Source: Aequorivita iocasae
GTDB taxonomy: Bacteria; Bacteroidota; Bacteroidia; Flavobacteriales; Flavobacteriaceae
Length of the DNA: 64,000 nt
Direction of reading: 5' to 3'
Assembly (NCBI RefSeq): GCF_016757735.1
Contig: NZ_CP068439.1
Location: forward strand, 2,561,001 to 2,625,000
Both the position numbers and the translations under genes were made by a program. Positions 1-6,791 of the stretch are shown here, piece by piece. How positions within the stretch are numbered: the stretch's first letter is position 1; each line of letters starts with the position of its first letter. The notes under the pieces were generated by a model. The model ran no database searches. It had not been told where the DNA came from and saw nothing but the letters and a program-made list of their open reading frames with translations.

Positions 1-2369
1 CCATTTGGGTCTGATTCACTCAGGAGAAGTTGACCAAGGTTGTTGTATATTTTTGCACCTACTATTTTGGTCGCACTTTCAATATTCACTATTTGGGTTG
101 TTGGATTTGGATATATTGAAAAAGAAAATGTGCTGTTTTGTAGAAGGGATAGTATAAACGTGTTTTTATACCATATAATTTGACAATCTATATATGATGA
201 AGCAACAATATCCATATCCAGATCCCCGTCCAAATCAGTTATTAAAACGTCATTTGCTTCGTAAACATTATCAGTTAAAATTATTTCAGCTCCGAAATTT
301 CCCTGCCCGTCAATATTTTCAATCCAACCAATTTTATTTTGGTAATAGTGGGTAAAGGCAACATCCATATCATTATCATTATCTAAATCTCCAAAGGCAA
401 CTTCATTTGGTAATCCTTCTTGCGTAATTACAGTTACATTTCCAAAACTTCCATTACCATCAGTATTTTCAACCCAAATTAGATTTTCATCTGAATCTGT
501 TGCGCCAATTACTACATCCATGTCTCCATCCATATCCATATCTACAGCATTTAATAAACGAACGCGACCGCCTGCTAATTGATAAATTAAGATTTCATCA
601 CTAAAGTTGCCCATGCCATCTAAATTCTTAAGCCAAGTTGCCTGTCCGGTACCTGAAAAACGTAGGCTTAATATATCAATATCGCCATCATTATCTAAGT
701 CTGCTGGAAAAGTATCGGAATAAGTTCCGGCGAATGACGGAAGGTCGTGTTGGACGTTAAAATTTCCGAGTCCATCCGTGTTTTCCATCCATCCAAATGA
801 AGAACTACTTCTAAACAAAATGTCAATATCATTATCCCCATCTATATCTGCTACTTCCAAAGCAGTTAAAATATTTACAACGCTATTTGAGATATCATTT
901 ACAGGTCCAAAATTCCCCAAACCATCAAGATTTTCGTACCAGACAATTTTTTTTATATTTGGAGAATGTGTGCCAGCAATGAGGTCTATATCATTATCAC
1001 CATCAACGTCTGCAGCCCGTATATAGACCGCATGATTAGGATAATCTATCCCTTTTGGTTTTCCAAAATTTCCGTGTCCATCTATATTTTCGAACCACGC
1101 AATTAAACTATTCCCAGATGCATAGTCGTTATTTGATGCAGATATTAAATCCAGATCCCCATCACCATCCAAATCAGCCGAAGTTATTTTTTCTATATAG
1201 TCAACGTCTTCAACTATTATATTTTGGTTTCCAAAATTACCCATCCCATCTTCATTTTTATACCAACTAATTTTAGCACTTTTGGCGGCTATGCACATCA
1301 CATCCAAATTTCCGTCATTATCAACGTCTGCGATTTTGATACCCGTTGGTAAGCTAACCTTATCAGATACTATTCTGGCTGAGGAAAAGGACCCTTGACC
1401 ATTCAGGTTTTCAAAGAAGCCAAAATAATTGTCGTTTTTGGCTGCAAAGAATACATCATTATCACCATCGCTATCAATATCTTCCACATTTATGCCAATT
1501 GCTCCATCTATATTAGAACCAATGTATTGTAAAGGACCGAAATTACCAGCGCCATCAATATTTTCCTGCCATGCAACAAAATCATTAATATTACTCGTTG
1601 AAATTATATCATGATCACCATCATTGTCAATATCCGCTGCAAATACCGAGGTGGGTTCACTTACTCCAGAACTAATTATCCTTTTTAGACCAAATGTTCC
1701 ATTGCCATCTAAATTTTCATACCAGATTAGTGAGTTATCATAATAAGTAGCTAATAATATGTCTTTGTCCCCATCGCCATCCAAATCAGCTGTTTTTAAT
1801 GATATTGCTTCTGCAACATCGCCATCTACAATAGTCTGACTTCCAAATTGGCCCAACCCATTTAAATTTTCAAGCCATACTACTCTATTTCCATTAAAGT
1901 AGTGTGACGACAATAAATCTAAATCGCCATCAGAATCAATATCATCAAAATAAACTGATCCTTTAAAATCTGAAATATTACGCTCTACTCCAAAATTTCC
2001 AAGTCCATCCAGATTTTTGAACCAAACAATTCTATTAGCGTAATTATTACTCACTATGGCGTCCAAATCCCCATCTCCATCTATATCGGCTAAAAATGGA
2101 GCAGCTACATAATGAGTAAAAGGATAGTTTTTTATTAACTTTCTTATTCCATATGTTCCTTGACCATCGGTATTTTCATACCAAACTACATTGCTATTTC
2201 CAGCGGTCATAATGTCCAAATCACCATCCCCGTCAATATCACCAAAAAAAGCATCACTGGGTCTAATAACATAACTATTATCTGTTATGATCTTTTCTTC
2301 AAAAGTGGTCTGAGCCAATAAAAGATTAAATGAGGAGAGGACTAATGTGAATAAAAGATTTGATTTCAT
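1..2369 (-). CDS. Secreted FG-GAP/VCBS repeat protein with type IX sorting domain (3' end cut by window edge)
   Basis: Reading the reverse strand from the ATG at 2369 gives an open frame to the window edge, about 789 residues with no stop. The first 20 residues form a signal peptide ending in LLLAQ. The body holds about 14 repeats of roughly 50 residues, each with a calcium-binding loop of the type DIDGDGDLDI followed by a WYENxDGxGxFG segment, which is the FG-GAP/VCBS beta-propeller pattern. The last visible part (SISPNPTTQIVNIES, then KIYNNLGQLLLSES) is the start of a type A type IX secretion sorting domain; perhaps 40 residues lie outside the window. Expected to be secreted or surface-attached through the gliding-associated type IX system. 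The ligand is unknown. The 14 repeats exceed one 7-blade propeller, so two propellers are possible. Confidence 0.85.
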   Translation of the reverse strand, partial: MKSNLLFTLVLSSFNLLLAQTTFEEKIITDNSYVIRPSDAFFGDIDGDGDLDIMTAGNSNVVWYENTDGQGTYGIRKLIKNYPFTHYVAAPFLADIDGDGDLDAIVSNNYANRIVWFKNLDGLGNFGVERNISDFKGSVYFDDIDSDGDLDLLSSHYFNGNRVVWLENLNGLGQFGSQTIVDGDVAEAISLKTADLDGDGDKDILLATYYDNSLIWYENLDGNGTFGLKRIISSGVSEPTSVFAADIDNDGDHDIISTSNINDFVAWQENIDGAGNFGPLQYIGSNIDGAIGINVEDIDSDGDNDVFFAAKNDNYFGFFENLNGQGSFSSARIVSDKVSLPTGIKIADVDNDGNLDVMCIAAKSAKISWYKNEDGMGNFGNQNIIVEDVDYIEKITSADLDGDGDLDLISASNNDYASGNSLIAWFENIDGHGNFGKPKGIDYPNHAVYIRAADVDGDNDIDLIAGTHSPNIKKIVWYENLDGLGNFGPVNDISNSVVNILTALEVADIDGDNDIDILFRSSSSFGWMENTDGLGNFNVQHDLPSFAGTYSDTFPADLDNDGDIDILSLRFSGTGQATWLKNLDGMGNFSDEILIYQLAGGRVRLLNAVDMDMDGDMDVVIGATDSDENLIWVENTDGNGSFGNVTVITQEGLPNEVAFGDLDNDNDMDVAFTHYYQNKIGWIENIDGQGNFGAEIILTDNVYEANDVLITDLDGDLDMDIVASSYIDCQIIWYKNTFILSLLQNSTFSFSIYPNPTTQIVNIESATKIVGAKIYNNLGQLLLSESDPN

Positions 2370-2685
2370 ATTTTTTTTTAGAAGTGCAATATATTAAAAT
2401 TTTGTTAATAGAATGGGTTTGTTTGTTTGGGTAGCGTCTTGTAAATTAGTGAATAGGTGAGTGTGTGGATCTGGTAGTTTGATTTTTTTGATAGTGATTT
2501 TGCTTCTTTCTATATACATTCATTTTTACCCCTTCCTTCCTTTCGTTTCCGTTGAGGGTAAACTAGTTAATCTGGTTGTTCAGGACAGGCTATTTTTCGA
2601 AAGCCTGGAGGAGCGTTTTTTATAGATAGCCATTCACAATCACTACTTCCGTTTTTTTTGTATTTTTAAATTACAATTATAAATT
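2370..2685. other. Intergenic region between divergent genes
   Basis: This 316 bp stretch separates the reverse-strand FG-GAP gene from the forward SRAP gene and should carry both promoters. It is AT-rich with T runs. A 6 bp stem (CAGGCT / AGCCTG, 2586-2607, 10-base loop) followed by a T-rich tract is visible, but its role is unclear because no gene ends just before it. No convincing small gene was seen. Confidence 0.5.
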
Positions 2686-3303
2686 ATGTGCTACCACACC
2701 AAACTAACTGCTGATAAAAGGCTGATTGAAGCAGAATTTGATGCCGAATTTTACGAACCGGAACTGTATGTTCCCAAAGAGGCTATCAATGGTTTTGCTT
2801 TTGCGAAAAATCCTATTGTTCTCGACGAGGATAAGGGGCATATCAGCATGGCAAACTGGGGCTTGATACCTTTTTGGGCAAAGGATGATTCCATAAGAAA
2901 GATGACATTGAATTCCCGAATTGAAACCGCCGCATCAAAACCCGCTTTTCGGAATTCCGTAAAAAACCGTTGTCTTGTGATTGCCGATGCCTTTTATGAA
3001 TGGCAGTGGCTCGATGCGAAAGGAAAGGAAAAACAAAAATATATTATCAAGCCCACCGCTCAGGAAATCTTTGGCTTTGCAGGGTTTTACAGCGAATGGA
3101 TCAATCCTTCAACCGGTGAAAACATGACTACCTATACAATAGCAACTACCGAAGCAAACGAGCTAATGGAGGAGATACACAACAATAAAAAAAGAATGCC
3201 CATAATATTAAAAAAGGAAAATAGAAGGGATTGGCTAGAAGGAGGCGCTTTGGAAAATTTTCAGTTTCCTTACGAAGTTACATTAACAGCTAAAGCTATA
3301 TAA
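2686..3303 (+). CDS. SOS response-associated peptidase (SRAP, YedK/HMCES family)
   Basis: A 205-residue protein of normal family length. All catalytic positions of the SRAP family are visible: Cys2 exposed after Met removal (MCYH), Asn76 in LNSR, Glu105 in DAFYEW and His165 in EEIHN, followed by the conserved RMPIIL. Family members crosslink through Cys2 to abasic sites in single-stranded DNA and protect them during replication. Acts in the cytoplasm at stalled forks. It converges with a second, degenerate SRAP gene four bases downstream and lies 2.3 kb from a Y-family polymerase plus DnaE-like pair, which fits a lesion-tolerance neighbourhood. The ATG is fixed by the need for Cys at position 2. 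Confidence 0.93.
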   Translation: MCYHTKLTADKRLIEAEFDAEFYEPELYVPKEAINGFAFAKNPIVLDEDKGHISMANWGLIPFWAKDDSIRKMTLNSRIETAASKPAFRNSVKNRCLVIADAFYEWQWLDAKGKEKQKYIIKPTAQEIFGFAGFYSEWINPSTGENMTTYTIATTEANELMEEIHNNKKRMPIILKKENRRDWLEGGALENFQFPYEVTLTAKAI

Positions 3304-3307
3304 ATAA

Positions 3308-4015
3308 TCACATTTTGCGATTTAATTGGGTTGCAACTACCTTTTTATAGGAATGAATTTCCTCCCGGTACATTGCTGTTCCTTTATAGGACGTTACTTT
3401 TAATCGGTCTTTTGTAAATCCAAATTGGAGTAGGGATTTAAGGGCAGCTTCTGCAAGGTCTTCCCGTAACCATTCTTTCCTAAAAGTATCATCAAGTATA
3501 AATGGAATTTCTCTTTCAAGGGAAATCACATTTTTATTTGCAGGATTGGTAATTATGCAGCAGGAAAAAAGTTCTTCGTCAATTAAGGAATAAATACCCG
3601 CAAATGCAAACAGTTTGCCCTTTGCCCCATCACCATTTGTAACCTTCCAAATTTTTCTATTTTTATTTCCCTCAATTAATTCGTTTAAATAAAATCCATC
3701 TGCCAAAATTAAACACTTACCAAAATTTAGGGAAGGCTTATTGTATTTTAAATTTAAAAACTTCTCGATAGAAATTGCATGCAGATTATATTGTTGCCGA
3801 AAGGAAAGAATATTATCACTTTCATTTGCGGGAATAAATCCCCAATGGGCGGGCCATATTCCATCGGGATCGTGCTGTGGTATGATATAGAGATTTGGAA
3901 AACCAAGCGCAGTTCTATAAGAATAGGGTTCATACTCACACATCACCCTAAAATAGGCATCAAAAAAATCCTCAATCTCTAAATCCGTTTTATTTAAAGA
4001 GACTTCAATACACAT
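3308..4015 (-). CDS. Divergent SRAP-family protein lacking two active-site residues
   Basis: A 235-residue protein alignable with the neighbouring SRAP protein: MC start, PAHWGFIP (matching ANWGLIPFW), KCLILADGFY (matching RCLVIADAFYEW), FAFAGIYS and REIPFIL (matching RMPIIL). Cys2 and an Asn at about position 77 remain. The catalytic Glu of FYEW is replaced by Leu (FYLNE) and the His of IHN is replaced (about Ser165). In characterised SRAP proteins Glu and His help form and reverse the DNA-protein crosslink, so this copy may bind DNA without normal chemistry or may be decaying. The frame is intact with no stop or frameshift. Convergent and nearly touching the intact copy, so co-transcription is impossible. 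An ancient paralogue is more likely than a recent duplicate. Confidence 0.8.
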   Translation of the reverse strand: MCIEVSLNKTDLEIEDFFDAYFRVMCEYEPYSYRTALGFPNLYIIPQHDPDGIWPAHWGFIPANESDNILSFRQQYNLHAISIEKFLNLKYNKPSLNFGKCLILADGFYLNELIEGNKNRKIWKVTNGDGAKGKLFAFAGIYSLIDEELFSCCIITNPANKNVISLEREIPFILDDTFRKEWLREDLAEAALKSLLQFGFTKDRLKVTSYKGTAMYREEIHSYKKVVATQLNRKM

Positions 4016-4171
4016 AAGTTAAATATAGAAACTTCTTCAATAATGGGATAAAATTTCATAAGGATTATTTCCAAATGGAATTTTAATCCTTAAAATTGAC
4101 CATCCAATCTATTCCATAATTATCGGTGGATCTTCCTTAAGGTGCTGCCCTCATTTTTTTTAGAAATGGAG

Positions 4172-5032
4172 TTATCCCCCTATAAGTTCGCCCCCGTTGA
4201 TATGAATAAATTGTCCCGTTATATAACTGCTGTCCTCGCTGGCTAAAAAAACATAGGCAGGACCCACCTCACTGGGTTGTCCCGCTCTTCCCATCGGGGT
4301 ATCTTGACCAAAATCAGTTACATCATCAAATGTTGCGGGAATAAGGGGCGTCCATATGGGGCCTGGTGCTACTCCGTTTACACGTATGCCCTTTGATGCA
4401 AGATTGCTGGACAGTGAGCGCGTAAAACTAACAATAGCGCCCTTTGTGCTGGCGTAATCCATCAAATGATCACTTCCCCTATAGGCGGTTACGGAACTGG
4501 TGATTATTATAACGTCTCCCTTCTTTAAATGAGGAAGCGCTGCCTTGGCTATATAAAAATATGCGAATATGTTGGTTTGAAAAGTTTCCGTTAATTGTTG
4601 CTCCGAAATCTGTTCCAGCTTGTCTTTTGGAAATTGTACGGCGGCATTATTGACTAAAATATTTAATTTCCCGTAGTGCTTTATACACTCAGCAATACTC
4701 TTTTTACAAAACTTTGCATCCTTTAAGTCTCCTTCCAATATTAAACATTTGCTCCCTTCCTTTTCAACCATCCTTTTGGTTTCTTTTGCATCTTTGTTTT
4801 CCTCTAAATAAACAATGGCCACAGAAGCACCCTCCCTGGCAAAGTGTACGGCTACACTCCTTCCAATACCACTGTCTCCCCCGGTAATAAATGCTACTTT
4901 GCCTTTTAATTTACCACTGCCTTTATAATTTTCTCGAATAATCTCCGGTTGTGGTTTCATTTTATTTTCCTCCCCGGGCTGAGATTGCGTTTGGGAAGGA
5001 AATTTCTTTGGTTTGGATTTCTCTTTTTCCAT
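4172..5032 (-). CDS. SDR-family oxidoreductase (YghA/general stress protein 39-like)
   Basis: A classical short-chain dehydrogenase of 286 residues. After a hydrophilic N-terminal extension (MEKEKSKPKKFPSQTQSQPG), the Rossmann motif TGGDSGIG, the NNAA motif and the catalytic Ser and YASTK (Tyr-x-x-x-Lys) are visible, with a C-terminal FIHINGGELIGG. The charged Pro/Gln N-terminus is typical of the YghA/YdaD stress-linked subgroup and supports the ATG at 5032; an in-frame ATG at 5065 would add 11 low-complexity residues. The substrate is not evident; NAD(P)-dependent reduction of an aldehyde or ketone is expected. It is divergent from a 43-residue hydrophilic gene, suggesting a shared stress-responsive intergenic region at 5066-5257. 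Confidence 0.88.
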   Translation of the reverse strand: MEKEKSKPKKFPSQTQSQPGEENKMKPQPEIIRENYKGSGKLKGKVAFITGGDSGIGRSVAVHFAREGASVAIVYLEENKDAKETKRMVEKEGSKCLILEGDLKDAKFCKKSIAECIKHYGKLNILVNNAAVQFPKDKLEQISEQQLTETFQTNIFAYFYIAKAALPHLKKGDVIIITSSVTAYRGSDHLMDYASTKGAIVSFTRSLSSNLASKGIRVNGVAPGPIWTPLIPATFDDVTDFGQDTPMGRAGQPSEVGPAYVFLASEDSSYITGQFIHINGGELIGG

Positions 5033-5257
5033 AGTGTGTTTTTTATTTTTAAAATTATTAAACATTTAGCTATAATGTAGATAGTTTAGAATTGTTTTAA
5101 CGAAGGTGGCATAATCTTAAAAAGATAAAAAAGATCTCCGTACATATGCTTTTAGTTAATTATTTTAAAAATAGGTGCCAATGGAATGTTATAAGGTATT
5201 TACTATTAGAAATTTGACGCTACTTTTAATAAAAAAAAATTTTAAAATTGAATTGCT

Positions 5258-5389
5258 ATGAAAAATGAAAGAAATCAAACGGGCAAGGAGAACAATCTAC
5301 AATTTGCTGGAAACAACCCTTCCCAGAATGACAGAAACCAAGATCCCACAAGAAAACAAGGGGATGATTGGAATCAAGAAGAAGAGTAG
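5258..5389 (+). CDS. Small hydrophilic protein of 43 residues, unknown function
   Basis: An ATG-started frame ending in TAG, followed 26 bases later by a strong intrinsic terminator, which argues for a real transcription unit. The product begins MKNERNQTGKENNLQFAG and ends DDWNQEEE. It is very rich in Asn, Gln, Lys, Asp and Glu, has no hydrophobic segment, and is probably disordered. It is divergent from a stress-type SDR gene, so a stress-related role is possible, but I do not recognise a family. The alternative is an untranslated small RNA that happens to contain the frame. Confidence 0.55.
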   Translation: MKNERNQTGKENNLQFAGNNPSQNDRNQDPTRKQGDDWNQEEE

Positions 5390-5415
5390 GTAATATGATT
5401 GCCTAGTCAATTTGG

Positions 5416-5444
5416 CCTCCATCATTTATGATGGAGGTTTTTTT
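5416..5444 (+). terminator. Intrinsic terminator
   Basis: Perfect 10 bp stem CCTCCATCAT / ATGATGGAGG with a 2-base TT gap followed by seven T. It lies 26 bases after the small 43-residue gene and before the polymerase gene. Confidence 0.9.
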
Positions 5445-5563
5445 ATAAAATTTTCTTCACTACATTTCATTTACCTCCTGTCTCTCTCCGTCCTTCTTCA
5501 TCCAGATTGATATTGTTTATAAAATTCCTACTGGAATAATTCCAAACAAATGGAAATATTCCA

Positions 5564-5571
5564 TATTTTTG
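5564..5571 (+). promoter_or_regulatory. Candidate -7 box (TAnnTTTG) of the Y-family polymerase gene
   Basis: TATTTTTG matches the Bacteroidota -7 consensus and ends only five bases before the ATG at 5577, implying a nearly leaderless transcript. No clear TTTG -33 box is present at the usual spacing, so activation by a factor or a weak promoter is possible. Confidence 0.45.
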
Positions 5572-5576
5572 TATTG

Positions 5577-6791
5577 ATGAAAAAATCAATTCTCCATCTT
5601 GATTTGGATACTTTCTTTGTGTCGGTAGAGCGCTTGCTAAATAGCGAATTGCTAAAAAAGCCGGTATTGGTAGGGGGTACGGGCAGTAGAGGAGTGGTAG
5701 CCGCCTGTAGTTATGAAACCAGAAAATATGGTGTCCGCTCGGGGATGGCAATGAAAATCGCAAAACAACTTTGTCCCCAAGCAATTGTTATTCGTGGCAA
5801 TGCGGGTACCTATATGAAGTACTCAAATCTTATCACGGATGTTATTCGTGATTCCGTCCCATTATTTGAAAAAACAAGTGTGGATGAGTTTTATGTTGAC
5901 CTGACTGGCATGGACCGATTTTTTGGAAACTATAAGTTTGCTTGCGAACTGCGCAAACGTATTATCAAGGAATCGGGATTGCCAATTTCTTTCGGACTCT
6001 CCCAAAATAAAATAGTGAGCAAGGTGGCAACGGGTGAGGCCAAACCCAACAACCAGCTTAAAATTGATTACGGTTTTGAAAAGGCGTTTTTGGCGCCATT
6101 GTCCATCCGAAAAATACCGATGATCGGCAAAGCCACTGCCCAAACTTTAATCCACCTGGGGATTGATCGCGTAAAGCTCATCCAGGAAATGCCGGTGGAA
6201 ATGCTTACTTCCGTTATGGGCAAGAACGGGCAGACCATCTGGAACCGTGCCAATGGAATTGACAGCACCCCCGTAATTCCCTATTGCGAACGCAAATCAA
6301 TCTCCAATGAGCGCACATTCAATCTTGATACAATAGATGTCCAGAGACTCCGGGACACCCTTACCGCTATGGTAGATACCCTGTGTTACCAACTCAGGCT
6401 TGGAAATAAAATGACGGGTTGTGTCTCCGTAAAAATCAGATACTCCGATTTCCAGACCTATAACAAACAAATTCGCATTCCCTACACCAGTGCCGACCAT
6501 ATTCTAATACCCGCCGCAATGGAACTTTTTAATAAACTCTATGAACGCAGGATATTGGTTCGGCTAATAGGTGTAAAGTTTTCCCATTTGGTTGGCGGCC
6601 ATTACCAAATTAACCTTTTTGACGATAACGAAAAGACATTGAACCTCTATAAATCCTTGGATCATATCCGTAACCGTTTCGGGGCAGGCAGTGTTATGAA
6701 GGCTTCCACACTGGATGTGCGGACCGTTATCTCCGGCCGTAATCCATTTGATGGCGAACCGCCCATTTTATTGGCCCATAGAAATCAATAA
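5577..6791 (+). CDS. dinB: Y-family DNA polymerase (DinB/Pol IV type)
   Basis: A 404-residue translesion polymerase. Palm motifs are intact: Asp9 in LHLDLDTFF, with the aromatic steric gate FF at 13-14, and SVDEFYVDL (Asp103, Glu104). The thumb helix-hairpin-helix region (IRKIPMIGKATAQTLIHLGI) and a C-terminal little-finger domain follow. Because the metal ligands are kept, this is an active DinB-type enzyme rather than a catalytically dead ImuB. The ATG at 5577 places the first palm strand at the normal distance; an upstream ATG at 5550 would add nine residues and would lie before the -7 box. The stop overlaps the next start as TAATG, so expression is coupled to the DnaE-like polymerase. A role in replicating past damaged bases is inferred. 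Confidence 0.9.
   Translation: MKKSILHLDLDTFFVSVERLLNSELLKKPVLVGGTGSRGVVAACSYETRKYGVRSGMAMKIAKQLCPQAIVIRGNAGTYMKYSNLITDVIRDSVPLFEKTSVDEFYVDLTGMDRFFGNYKFACELRKRIIKESGLPISFGLSQNKIVSKVATGEAKPNNQLKIDYGFEKAFLAPLSIRKIPMIGKATAQTLIHLGIDRVKLIQEMPVEMLTSVMGKNGQTIWNRANGIDSTPVIPYCERKSISNERTFNLDTIDVQRLRDTLTAMVDTLCYQLRLGNKMTGCVSVKIRYSDFQTYNKQIRIPYTSADHILIPAAMELFNKLYERRILVRLIGVKFSHLVGGHYQINLFDDNEKTLNLYKSLDHIRNRFGAGSVMKASTLDVRTVISGRNPFDGEPPILLAHRNQ

Noticed and set aside
2586..2607. Hairpin CAGGCT / AGCCTG as a terminator
   Set aside because: No gene on either strand ends just before it; the stem is short and the loop long.
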